Source: Candidatus Moraniibacteriota bacterium
GTDB lineage: Bacteria; Patescibacteriota; Minisyncoccia; CAIUEV01; JAHKAQ01
Reading direction: 5' to 3'
Assembly (NCBI GenBank): GCA_014729445.1
Contig: WJJX01000009.1
Location: 1 to 10,417 of the forward strand
DNA length: 10,417 nt
Within the stretch, counting starts at the first letter, position 1; each line of letters starts with the position of its first letter. The notes under the pieces are model-generated. The model was not told the DNA's origin. It did no database searches and saw only the letters and a list, made by a program, of their open reading frames with translations. This document shows, in pieces, positions 1 through 6,014 of the stretch. The position numbers and the translations under genes are program-made.

Positions 1-177
1 AAGCCAGCTCAAGTACTTGTAAACTTTCTCGATACCGATCGAAGAATCGGCCCGCCTATCAAATTTAATCAAAAATCGATAAATTTCCATCAAAGTACAA
101 TTCATTTTCCTTGCCTTAAAATACAACAAAGTTTTTATCACAGCGTTTAATTCTCTAAGCGATTTTTCGTCAACCAT
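1..177 (-). CDS. N-terminal part of an uncharacterised protein, cut by the window edge
   Basis: An open frame of 59 codons runs from an ATG at 177 leftwards off the window, so the C-terminus is missing. The visible N-terminus is helical and basic and contains 'VIKTLLYFKARKMNCTLMEI' followed by YRFL. I remember a family in candidate-phyla genomes that starts with a similar ILKTLxYFDxFxYPLTxxEIxxxL winged-helix-like stretch, in some members ahead of a nucleotidyltransferase domain. The match is from memory and weak: the FDY and PLT parts differ here. No Shine-Dalgarno sequence precedes the ATG, only A/T-rich sequence. The gene diverges from the PriA-like gene across a 74-base spacer that must hold both promoters. 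That it is a gene is fairly likely, from good codon flow and no stop; the function is unknown. Confidence 0.5.
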   Translation of the reverse strand, partial: MVDEKSLRELNAVIKTLLYFKARKMNCTLMEIYRFLIKFDRRADSSIGIEKVYKYLSWL

Positions 178-251
178 TTTCTTTTCTAAAAATTTTTTAC
201 TAAGATTAAATTGGGTGGTTTAAAATTAACCAATTTAGTCCAAACAATAAC

Positions 252-1151
252 ATGACCTCCAAATATTTCTTCGAAATAATCCCCATAACTAATCTGCCTT
301 ATCATTCCAAACAGGCTTTTACCTATTCCTCAAATCAAAAATTAACAAGCGGCGATTTGGTGAAAATAAAATTTCAAAGAAAAACGATTTTTGGCATCGT
401 CTTAAATCATCTAAAACCAAAAACTACAACTTATCAAGTAAAGCCAGTCGAAAGTCTGATCATAAAAAATTACCTGAGTAAAAACCAGCTTGAATTTTTA
501 AAAAAAATCGCCGAATATTATTACGCTTCGCTTTCGACTTTAATCAAAAATCACTTAACTAATTTCCCTAATTTCTATGCCAAAAATCAGGCTCCTAAAA
601 AAAATCTAACCAAAAACCTAAAAGGAAACTTTCAAATCCACAAAAAAGATCTACAAATTGTAAAACAAATTCTAAAACAAGCCAAAACCCAAAAAGAAAT
701 TCTGCTTTTTTACCCTGATCGCTTAAAAATCTATCTCTATCTCGTCCTCAAATATCTAAAACAAAACCAAAAAATCCTTTTAATTACCCCCAATTTTGAA
801 TTATCCTTTGCCCATCTCCTTTTCTTTCAAAAATATCTAGACAAAAACCTAATCGCCCTAATCGACAAAAATCAAGGCAAAAAAAACCTTGGCTTGGTCT
901 ACAACCAAATCCACACCAGCGAAAGCCTTTTAATTATCGCCAACCGCTCGGCAATAATCAACAACTTCCAAAATCTGGGCCTTATCATAATCGAAGAAGC
1001 CCAAAGCCAATCCCTCAAACTCTGGAACCAAAAACCCTACTACCACGTAAACCAAATCGCCCATTTATACGCCTCCATCTTCCCCTGCCTCGTCATCTAC
1101 GGCTCCAACTCGCCATCCTTAAGCCTAAACCTTGATTCAAAAATCAATTGA
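252..1151 (+). CDS. Truncated PriA-like protein lacking ATPase motifs
   Basis: The 299 residues align in outline with the N-terminal half of PriA, the primosomal DEAH helicase that restarts stalled replication forks. Residues 5-75 resemble the 3'-DNA-binding domain (start 'YFFEIIPI', then 'GDLVKIKFQRKTIFGIV'). Residues 76-110 resemble the winged-helix linker, and 128-296 follow helicase lobe 1. PriA landmarks appear in altered form. The Walker A site (GVTGSGKT) is replaced by 'YPDRLK' near 154-159. 'VGTRSAxF' is 'IANRSAII' at 229-236, the DEEH box is 'IEEAQ' at 247-251, and GSATPS is 'GSNSPS' at 284-289. The frame stops right after that motif, so the zinc-binding insertion, lobe 2 and C-terminal domain are absent; typical PriA proteins exceed 600 residues. 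No further PriA homology is visible downstream. ATP-driven unwinding seems impossible. It may be a DNA-binding remnant with a structural role or a gene in decay. The start ATG has no Shine-Dalgarno sequence. Kinship to PriA is fairly sure; the role is not. Confidence 0.7.
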   Translation: MTSKYFFEIIPITNLPYHSKQAFTYSSNQKLTSGDLVKIKFQRKTIFGIVLNHLKPKTTTYQVKPVESLIIKNYLSKNQLEFLKKIAEYYYASLSTLIKNHLTNFPNFYAKNQAPKKNLTKNLKGNFQIHKKDLQIVKQILKQAKTQKEILLFYPDRLKIYLYLVLKYLKQNQKILLITPNFELSFAHLLFFQKYLDKNLIALIDKNQGKKNLGLVYNQIHTSESLLIIANRSAIINNFQNLGLIIIEEAQSQSLKLWNQKPYYHVNQIAHLYASIFPCLVIYGSNSPSLSLNLDSKIN

Positions 1152-1177
1152 CTAATTAATTATCTGCATACTATACT
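1148..1177 (+). promoter_or_regulatory. Candidate sigma-70-type promoter overlapping the PriA-like stop codon
   Basis: TTGACT at 1148-1153 and TATACT at 1172-1177 are separated by 18 bases. Both hexamers match the housekeeping consensus at five of six positions. The TGA of the -35 box is the stop codon of the PriA-like gene. Transcription would start near 1184, about 50 bases before the ATG at 1235. Such a match can arise by chance in AT-rich DNA, so the call rests on quality and position only. Confidence 0.4.
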
Positions 1178-1234
1178 TAATTTATATAAGATTTCTTTAA
1201 ATTTTTTCAAATTTTATTTCTTAATACAATCAAC

Positions 1235-1523
1235 ATGACATCCCGAGAAGAAATATCATCACCAAGGACAAGTGAAAATAAAAAGGAAGAAAAAAATAAA
1301 ATAGCGCATAAAACCCCTAAAAGAAATTTTAATTTAAAAATATGGCATTACCGGAAATTTTAGATAGATGGAGTTCATAGATTCACAAAAGCAGTTCGCC
1401 TCGGAAACAAAACAATAAAAGTCAGAGAAATCTCCGATGATATTGTCAAAAAGTGCAGACGACTTTTTTAAAAAATTTGAACAAGTTTCCCCTCTTGAAA
1501 TAACAAAGAATTCAAACAGATAA
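1235..1523 (+). pseudogene. Remnant of a small lysine-rich protein gene, broken by a stop and a frameshift
   Basis: An ATG at 1235 opens 42 codons ending in TAG at 1361-1363 (start 'MTSREEISSPRTSENKKEEK', then a basic stretch). The same frame then stays open for 35 more codons ('DGVHRFTKAVRLGNKTIKVR', then EISDDIVKK) up to TAA at 1469. A one-base frame change near 1440-1455 would continue into 'SADDFFKKFEQVSPLEITK' and TAA at 1521. One stop in about 78 codons, and an overlapping second open frame of coding-like character, suggest a decayed gene of roughly 95 codons rather than random DNA. I do not recognise the protein. The first 42 codons could still be made as a small protein, since a promoter-like sequence lies about 50 bases upstream. 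No Shine-Dalgarno sequence is seen. The rest of 1152-1609 holds only this remnant and the tRNA promoter. The alternative is plain AT-rich spacer. Confidence 0.35.
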
Positions 1524-1571
1524 GAAGAACGCTACATGTGGTAAACGTATACAAAAATTTGACTTATGACT

Positions 1572-1600
1572 TTGACTCCCAATTGATAATTTGATAAAAA
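1572..1600 (+). promoter_or_regulatory. Candidate promoter of tRNA-Thr
   Basis: TTGACT at 1572-1577 and TAAAAA at 1595-1600 are spaced by 17 bases. This puts the predicted start near 1607, three bases before the mature tRNA, as expected for a tRNA gene with a very short leader. A second TTGACT at 1559-1564 and a TATACT at 1601-1606 do not pair with good spacing. Confidence 0.45.
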
Positions 1601-1609
1601 TATACTCAT

Positions 1610-1681
1610 GCCGGCGTAGCTCAACGGTAGAGCAACTCTCTTGTAAAGAGTAGGTTGTCGGTTCAAATCCGTCCGCCGGCT
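1610..1681 (+). tRNA. tRNA-Thr (anticodon UGU)
   Basis: The 72 bases fold into a full cloverleaf. The acceptor arm is GCCGGCG (1610-1616) with CGCCGGC (1674-1680), and the D arm is GCTC/GAGC. The anticodon stem is ACTCT/AGAGT around the loop CTTGTAA, with anticodon TGT at 1642-1644, which reads ACA. The T loop is TTCAAAT. The discriminator base is T at 1681 and the next bases are CCG, so the 3' CCA is not encoded and must be added after processing. The gene stands alone, with its own promoter candidate upstream and a palindromic terminator about 40 bases downstream. Confidence 0.95.
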
Positions 1682-1720
1682 CCGATTAAAAATAAAAATC
1701 AAGAAAGATCTATCCAACAA

Positions 1721-1750
1721 TAAAAATCCGCTTTTAAAAGCGGATTTTTA
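1721..1750. terminator. Bidirectional terminator between tRNA-Thr and HU
   Basis: A perfect 30-base palindrome has arms that read TAAAAATCCGC and GCGGATTTTTA around a TTTTAAAA centre. It forms a GC-containing stem followed by a run of T on either strand. It lies between the plus-strand tRNA and the end of the minus-strand HU gene and can therefore stop transcription from both sides. Confidence 0.75.
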
Positions 1751-1819
1751 TTTAAAATCAATCTATATTTGAACCAGCTAATTTTTTAAAACAACAATCG
1801 ATTCACAATTTCGGGCCGG

Positions 1820-2101
1820 TTATTTTACAGCCTGCTTCAAAACAGCTCCCGCTTTAAATTTCGGAACATTCACCGCCGGAATTTCCATTTTTTCTCCGGT
1901 CCGTGGATTATGCCCCTGCCTTCCTTTCCTTTTTCTTACTACAAAAGATCCAAAACCCGTAAAATTAACCTTTCTTCCGTTTTTGATATTATCGGTTACT
2001 ACATTTAATAAAACCTCGATAGTTTCCGCCGTATCCTTTTTACTCTGTCCGGTCTTTTGAGCCACCTCACTTACAACATCGTTTTTATTTAAAGTATCCA
2101 T
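1820..2101 (-). CDS. hup: HU-type DNA-binding protein
   Basis: A 93-residue nucleoid-associated protein of the HU/IHF family; it works as a dimer that bends DNA and compacts the chromosome. The N-terminal helices (residues 1-40, 'NKNDVVSEVAQKTGQSKKD') are followed by the family signature 'NFTGFGSFVVRKRKGRQGHN' at 46-65. Next come P66-R-T-G, including the proline at the arm tip that intercalates between base pairs, and then the 'KMEIPAVNVPKFKAG' segment. The length is typical. The ATG at 2101 is preferred because a strong Shine-Dalgarno sequence sits six bases upstream; an in-frame GTG at 2110-2108 lies inside that site and cannot be the start. It is transcribed leftwards towards the palindromic terminator shared with tRNA-Thr. 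A hairpin at 2284-2308 separates it from ymdB, so it probably has its own promoter in the spacer. HU or IHF cannot be told apart here; HU is more likely for a single-gene, homodimer-forming type. Confidence 0.95.
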   Translation of the reverse strand: MDTLNKNDVVSEVAQKTGQSKKDTAETIEVLLNVVTDNIKNGRKVNFTGFGSFVVRKRKGRQGHNPRTGEKMEIPAVNVPKFKAGAVLKQAVK

Positions 2102-2107
2102 GTTTAA

Positions 2108-2117
2108 CACCTCCCTT
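2108..2117 (-). promoter_or_regulatory. Strong Shine-Dalgarno site of the HU gene
   Basis: On the minus strand AAGGGAGGTG lies upstream of the HU ATG; seven bases (GGAGGTG) match the anti-Shine-Dalgarno sequence with a gap of six bases to the start. It decides the start in favour of the ATG at 2101. It is the only strong site of this kind among the genes in this window. Confidence 0.85.
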
Positions 2118-2413
2118 CTTTAATTTTTATTTTTTTAGCTTAAGCTTTTATATAATTCATATTAAACTTATCCTTTGAGTTCCTTACTAACAATATTTCA
2201 AGACCTGATTTCAGTCTTAAAATCCAGTCTAAAGTTCCAAGACCACCCGGACTGTCTAAAAATCCAAATTCCAATCTTTTGTAAAAATCCGGATAAGCTT
2301 CGGATTTTATTGAAAAAATCAATATGACTTCATATAAAATAAAGATAACAGAATTTCAAAGCGATGTAAACTCTTAAACTGCTGAACACAGGAATAAATC
2401 AAACTTCAAACTC
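2118..2413. other. Spacer between ymdB and HU, no gene seen
   Basis: About 300 bases hold the hairpin at 2284-2308 (end of the rny-ymdB transcript) and presumably the HU promoter. An AT-rich TATATA lies near 2147-2152 on the minus strand but has no good -35 partner. A 60-codon open frame here has no ribosome binding site and crosses the hairpin, so I do not call it. Confidence 0.5.
2284..2308 (-). terminator. Hairpin terminator after the rny-ymdB operon
   Basis: The arms AAAATCCG (2284-2291) and CGGATTTT (2301-2308) flank a nine-base loop. On the minus strand the stem ends in a T run (GGATTTTTAC), as expected for factor-independent termination about 100 bases after the ymdB stop. The arms are the same as the core of the palindrome on the other side of HU. 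Confidence 0.6.
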
Positions 2414-3211
2414 TTATTTGTTCAAAACATCTTCGTAAATCCTTTCTATAAAAATCGCTGCCTTGGAATTTTTAAGGCCCACAACCACTCCCTGAACGGT
2501 TCCCAACTCCCAGTCATTATACCAATTGGCGCAAACCGAATCCTGCTTTAAAAACGCTTCAAGCACTTCTTCTTTATCTCTGCCCAAAACGGAATACTTA
2601 ATCCCGCACATACCAGCATCGGAGATATAAGCCGTCTTATTCGGCAAAAGCTCAGCATCAGCCGTCTGTACGTGACTGTGAGTACCAATAACCGCCGAAA
2701 CTCTGCCATCCAAATAATAACCCAAAGCCTTAACCTCGCTGGTCGCTTCACAGTGAAAATCCACAATGATTCCGTCCACAAAATGTTTTTCAAGTTCCTT
2801 TAGAATTTGATCAGCCTTTAAAAAAGGACAATCATAATGATTGCGAAAAAAGGTCCTGCCGATCAAATTAATTACCGCCAACCGTTTGGTTAAAACATCG
2901 ACAAGTTTAAAACCGCTCCCGAGTGTAACCGCTTTAGGATAATTGGCGGGTCTGATTAAAGGAACCGCCTTATCCTGTAAAATATCTTTGCCCTCTTTTT
3001 TCCAAATATGGTTTCCCGAGGTAAAAAAATCAACCCCGGCTTCCCTGACTTCTTGAAGAGTTTTATAAGTCACTCCTTTGCCATGGGCTAAATTTTCGGC
3101 ATTAGCTATCACAAAATCCGCCTTATATCTTTTTTTAAGTTTGTCAATCAAAAACCTCACCGATTCTCTGCCCGGTCTGGCCACTATATCCCCCAAAAAA
3201 ATTACATTCAT
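2414..3211 (-). CDS. ymdB: YmdB-type metallophosphoesterase (TIGR00282 family)
   Basis: A 265-residue cytoplasmic calcineurin-like phosphoesterase with a two-metal centre. Family motifs are complete: 'FLGDIVARPGR' with D8, 'ANAEN' with E39 and N40, 'SGNHIW' with N67 and H68, 'VDFHCEATSE' with H153, and 'GTHSHVQTAD' with H178 and H180. These are the expected metal ligands, with H68 as the likely proton donor. The length is standard. In Bacillus subtilis YmdB is a phosphodiesterase active on cyclic nucleotides in vitro, affects RNA levels and biofilm decisions, and sits next to rny. Here it starts 17 bases after the rny stop on the same strand, so the two are almost surely one operon. Family studies report 2',3'-cAMP activity for some members; the true substrate here is unknown. 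No Shine-Dalgarno sequence is seen before the ATG. Family assignment is firm. Confidence 0.93.
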   Translation of the reverse strand: MNVIFLGDIVARPGRESVRFLIDKLKKRYKADFVIANAENLAHGKGVTYKTLQEVREAGVDFFTSGNHIWKKEGKDILQDKAVPLIRPANYPKAVTLGSGFKLVDVLTKRLAVINLIGRTFFRNHYDCPFLKADQILKELEKHFVDGIIVDFHCEATSEVKALGYYLDGRVSAVIGTHSHVQTADAELLPNKTAYISDAGMCGIKYSVLGRDKEEVLEAFLKQDSVCANWYNDWELGTVQGVVVGLKNSKAAIFIERIYEDVLNK

Positions 3212-3228
3212 AGTAAAATCAATTTAAT

Positions 3229-4746
3229 TTATCTCGCATAATCAATGGCTCTTGTTTCTCTGATTATATTAACCTTGACCTCTCCAGGATATTTCAACTC
3301 CTCTTCTATCTTGTTGGCAATCTTTTTAGCCAATTTAATCGAACCCAAATCGTCTATATTCTCGGGATTCACAAAAATTCTTATTTCTCTTCCCGCTTGA
3401 ATCGCATAACATTTTTCCACCTCTTCAAAATTATTGGCGATATCCTCCAGTTCTTTTAACCTTTTTAGATAATTTTCCAAAGTATCCTTTCTTGCTCCGG
3501 GCCTGGAAGCCGAAATAGCGTCAGCAGCGGCAATAATAGCCGCCTCCGGCTGCTCACAAGGCAAATCATCATGATGATGCCTCATCGCCTCAATGACCTC
3601 ATCCGGTATATTAAATTTGCGAAGAATATTCATCCCAATTTCAATATGAGTTCCCTCCACCTCATGATCAACAACTTTGCCGATATCATGCAATAACCCG
3701 GCTTTTTTGCAGAGAGCCGGATCAAGCCCCAATTCCTGCGCCAACATTCCGGCTAAATGAGCCACTTCAATGGAATGAATCAAAACATTTTGACCGTAAC
3801 TGCTCCTAAACCTCAACCTGCCGATAATCTGAACCAGTTTTTCATCCAAACCGGCTACTCCGACATCGTAAACTGCCGCCTCACCAGCTTTTTTGATCTT
3901 TTTGGCGATCTCTTTTTTAACCAGATTCACAGTCTCCTCTATCTTGGCGGGATGAATTCGGCCGTCCTCAATCAGTTTTTCCAAAGTCAGACGCGCTATT
4001 TCTCTTCTGACCGGGTCAAAAGCCGAAACCACAATCGCCTCCGGAGTGTCATCAACAATAATCTCCGCTCCGGTTAAACGTTCAATAGTGTTAATATTTC
4101 TCCCCTCCCGACCGATTATTCTCCCCTTTAATTCATCATCCGGCAGAGAAACGGTCGTGGTTGTATTTTCACTTACATGAGTAGCCGCATAACGCTGAAT
4201 AATAAGCGTCATTATATTTCTCGCCTTTTCTTCCAGCTGTTCCTTATTGGTTTCCTCTAATTTTTGCATTTTTTTTACCAATTGCTCTTTGTTCTCCTCC
4301 TCGATTAGTTTCAACATTAAATCTTTAGCCTTTGATCTGGGGAGTTTGGCGACTTTCTCCAATTTTTCGATTTGTTTGTTTCTTAAATCGGCTAATTCCT
4401 TTTTAACGGTTTTGATTTGAGAAATTTTTTCTTCGATTAACTTTTTCCTCTTGGTGGATTCTTTTTCCTTTTTTTCCAAATTTTGCTCTATCCGGCTTAA
4501 TCTTCTTTCGGTATTATCGAGCTGTCTTCGTCTAACCTCCTCCTCTTTTTTAATTTCACTTAACGCCTTAACGGCCTTGTCCTTAGCCTTTAAGATAATG
4601 TCTTTAGCTTCCTCTTTGGCGACTTCAATTTTCTTTTCGGCCTTCCCTTTGGCATCCTCTTCCTTTTTCTTGCTCAAATAACCATTAACCAAATAACCGG
4701 CGCCTCCAGCCAACCCAAGAGAAAGCAAAATATAAATTGCTTCCAT
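3229..4746 (-). CDS. rny: Ribonuclease Y
   Basis: A 505-residue membrane-anchored endoribonuclease that starts mRNA decay in bacteria lacking RNase E. An N-terminal transmembrane helix (about 3-24) is followed by a long charged coiled coil (about 26-185, rich in K/E/R). The KH RNA-binding domain starts with 'GRIIGREGRNI' at 208-218. The HD catalytic domain spans about 318-415 with H324 ('VLIHSIEVAH') and the H353-D354 pair ('LLHDIGKVVDHE'), then 'AADAISASRPGARK'. The C-terminal domain ends in '...RETRAIDYAR', typical of the family. All catalytic and RNA-binding motifs are intact and the length is normal, so it should be active. It is the first gene of the rny-ymdB operon. It lies 155 bases after tRNA-Gly, so its transcript may start either from an unrecognised promoter in that spacer or by read-through from tRNA-Gly. 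There is no Shine-Dalgarno sequence before the ATG, only an A-rich leader. Confidence 0.96.
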   Translation of the reverse strand: MEAIYILLSLGLAGGAGYLVNGYLSKKKEEDAKGKAEKKIEVAKEEAKDIILKAKDKAVKALSEIKKEEEVRRRQLDNTERRLSRIEQNLEKKEKESTKRKKLIEEKISQIKTVKKELADLRNKQIEKLEKVAKLPRSKAKDLMLKLIEEENKEQLVKKMQKLEETNKEQLEEKARNIMTLIIQRYAATHVSENTTTTVSLPDDELKGRIIGREGRNINTIERLTGAEIIVDDTPEAIVVSAFDPVRREIARLTLEKLIEDGRIHPAKIEETVNLVKKEIAKKIKKAGEAAVYDVGVAGLDEKLVQIIGRLRFRSSYGQNVLIHSIEVAHLAGMLAQELGLDPALCKKAGLLHDIGKVVDHEVEGTHIEIGMNILRKFNIPDEVIEAMRHHHDDLPCEQPEAAIIAAADAISASRPGARKDTLENYLKRLKELEDIANNFEEVEKCYAIQAGREIRIFVNPENIDDLGSIKLAKKIANKIEEELKYPGEVKVNIIRETRAIDYAR

Positions 4747-4901
4747 ATTTTTTTCTTAAATATTAAAAATGGATGACAGATAACTAATTTTTTAATTTAC
4801 AAAATGATAAAAAACTAAAGAAATAAAATACCGTCTAAAATTCCAGCAAAAAACTCTTTTTCTTATCCAAAAATTAATAAATTTTATGCAATCATCATCC
4901 A

Positions 4902-4976
4902 TGGAGCGGGTAACGGGATTCGAACCCGTATCACCTCCTTGGAAGGGAGGGATAATAGCCCTTATACGATACCCGC
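4902..4976 (-). tRNA. tRNA-Gly (anticodon UCC)
   Basis: On the minus strand the acceptor arm GCGGGTA pairs with TACCCGC. The anticodon stem CCTCC/GGAGG holds the loop CTTCCAA with anticodon TCC (4943-4941), which reads GGA. The T arm is ACGGG/CCCGT around TTCGAAT. The D arm (GTAT...TTAT) is weak, as is common in bacterial tRNA-Gly(UCC). The discriminator T is followed by an encoded CCA at 4904-4902, unlike tRNA-Thr in this window. It lies 42 bases after the permease stop and has its own promoter candidate. Confidence 0.95.
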
Positions 4977-4994
4977 ACTATTTACACATTAATA

Positions 4995-5022
4995 ATAATA
5001 ATTGCCGGAGCCCAAATGTCAA
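4995..5022 (-). promoter_or_regulatory. Near-consensus promoter of tRNA-Gly
   Basis: On the minus strand a perfect TTGACA (5022-5017) is followed after 16 bases by TATTAT (5000-4995), five of six bases of the -10 consensus. The start would fall near 4988, about 12 bases before the tRNA. The TGA within the -35 box is the permease stop codon, so the promoter is embedded in the end of that gene. Confidence 0.65.
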
Positions 5023-5816
5023 ATAAACTCGGCGACTTTTTTGCTGTTAAAATTGAAAAACAAATAACTGGCGCCGAAAAGAAACATCAACAAAACAAAG
5101 ATTATTAAAACCTCCCCCAATTCAGGAAAACGATTCTCAATTAAAACAATTTTCACATAATGAATCAACCTTCCGATCGGATTAAACAAAATAAATCTAT
5201 GAAATTGATGAGGCATTAAACTCAAGGGATAAATAATCGGCGAAGCATAGAAAAGACCCTGTAGAAAAACCTCCCAAATTTGAAGCAAATCGCGATATTT
5301 TAAATACAAAAAAGAAACCAAAAAAGCAAAGGACAAAATCAAGATATAAATGAAAACAACCAGAACAAGAGCGACAAGAATGTTCAACAAGGAGGGATAA
5401 ACTCCGTAATAAATATAAAATCCGATTAAAACAAAAATGTTTAAAAAAAAGATCATAAGACTGTTCAAAGTCGAAGCCACAACTACGATCCATCTGGGAA
5501 AATAAACCTTGGTAATAATACTTCCCTTGCTTAAAAGCGATTGTAAACCACTTAAGGTGCCCTCTGCAAAAAAAGTCCACAAAATTATTCCGGTAATTAA
5601 CTGCAAGGGATAATTTTGAATTCCGGCCCCTCTGGCTATAATTTGAGAAAAGACAAAATTTAAAATGGAAAAAATTAAGAGCGGTTTTAAAATCGCCCAA
5701 ACATAACCTAAAAAAGACCCATGATATCTTAACTTGAAATCAGTCTTGGCCAGAACCCAAATCAAATAAAGGCTGTCTTTTTTCTTGGCTTTTTGAATAT
5801 ACTTTCCTTTAAGCAT
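5019..5816 (-). CDS. ABC-2 type permease, polysaccharide-export family (Wzm/TagG/KpsM-like)
   Basis: A 265-residue inner-membrane subunit of an ABC exporter that would move lipid-linked polysaccharide or teichoic-acid-like polymer across the membrane. Family hallmarks are 'DFKLRYHGSFLGYVWAILKP' at 26-45, 'FAEGTLSGLQSLLSKGSIIT' at 83-102 followed by KVYFPR, and 'YRDLLQIWEVFLQGLFYASP' at 174-193 followed by IIYP. Six hydrophobic segments lie at about 39-60, 70-90, 108-135, 143-172, 183-203 and 235-256. The length fits the family. The ATP-binding partner (Wzt/TagH-like), normally adjacent, is not in the window: tRNA-Gly follows, and the divergent rel gene precedes. The partner may be encoded elsewhere, or supplied by another transporter. 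A short GGTGA lies nine bases before the ATG and can act as a modest Shine-Dalgarno site. The substrate cannot be read from the sequence. Confidence 0.85.
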   Translation of the reverse strand: MLKGKYIQKAKKKDSLYLIWVLAKTDFKLRYHGSFLGYVWAILKPLLIFSILNFVFSQIIARGAGIQNYPLQLITGIILWTFFAEGTLSGLQSLLSKGSIITKVYFPRWIVVVASTLNSLMIFFLNIFVLIGFYIYYGVYPSLLNILVALVLVVFIYILILSFAFLVSFLYLKYRDLLQIWEVFLQGLFYASPIIYPLSLMPHQFHRFILFNPIGRLIHYVKIVLIENRFPELGEVLIIFVLLMFLFGASYLFFNFNSKKVAEFI

Positions 5817-5939
5817 AACTTTTAGTCACCAATTAAGCTTTAAATTAAGCAGGCTATTCTTAAAACAAATATTTAAATTAATCATAAAACATTTTTAAAA
5901 AAAAATAAATCTTACTTTAAAAAGCCTTTTTCTAAGGAT

Positions 5940-5967
5940 TTGATTTTCACTTCAAATAGTTTAAAAT
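5940..5967 (+). promoter_or_regulatory. Candidate promoter of rel
   Basis: TTGATT at 5940-5945 and TAAAAT at 5962-5967 are spaced by 16 bases. The predicted start, near 5974, gives a leader of about 40 bases before the rel ATG at 6015. The leader carries no clear Shine-Dalgarno sequence. The match is decent in AT-rich DNA and unproven. Confidence 0.45.
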
Positions 5968-6014
5968 CATAGTAACAAGGACATGTCGAAATAAATTGAC
6001 ACAAGCCAGCTATT

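Noticed and set aside
1149..1151. UGA read as glycine, as in Gracilibacteria and Absconditabacteria
   Set aside because: UGA ends the permease at the family's usual length, and reading through the PriA-like UGA adds no PriA homology.
1533..1550. parS-like sequence (CTACATGTGGTAAAC)
   Set aside because: It is not a palindrome and does not match the TGTTTCACGTGAAACA type; no parS was seen elsewhere in the window.
1532..1720. 62-codon minus-strand open frame over the tRNA-Thr gene
   Set aside because: Its centre ('RTDLNRQPTLYKRVALPLSY') is the antisense of the tRNA, a well-known false protein.
2140..2322. 60-codon minus-strand open frame upstream of HU
   Set aside because: It has no ribosome binding site, runs through the terminator-like hairpin and resembles no protein; it is spacer sequence.
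3757..4077. 106-codon plus-strand frame antisense to the RNase Y gene
   Set aside because: It covers the conserved KH and HD coding region and is explained by codon bias of the real gene.
5197..5700. 167-codon frame overlapping the permease on the same strand
   Set aside because: It is phenylalanine- and cysteine-rich out-of-frame reading of membrane-protein codons; the permease frame has all the family motifs.
5983..5994. Three-codon leader frame (ATG TCG AAA TAA) before rel, preceded by AAGG
   Set aside because: The spacing to AAGG is too short for a ribosome binding site and so short a frame is expected by chance; no leader-peptide features are seen.
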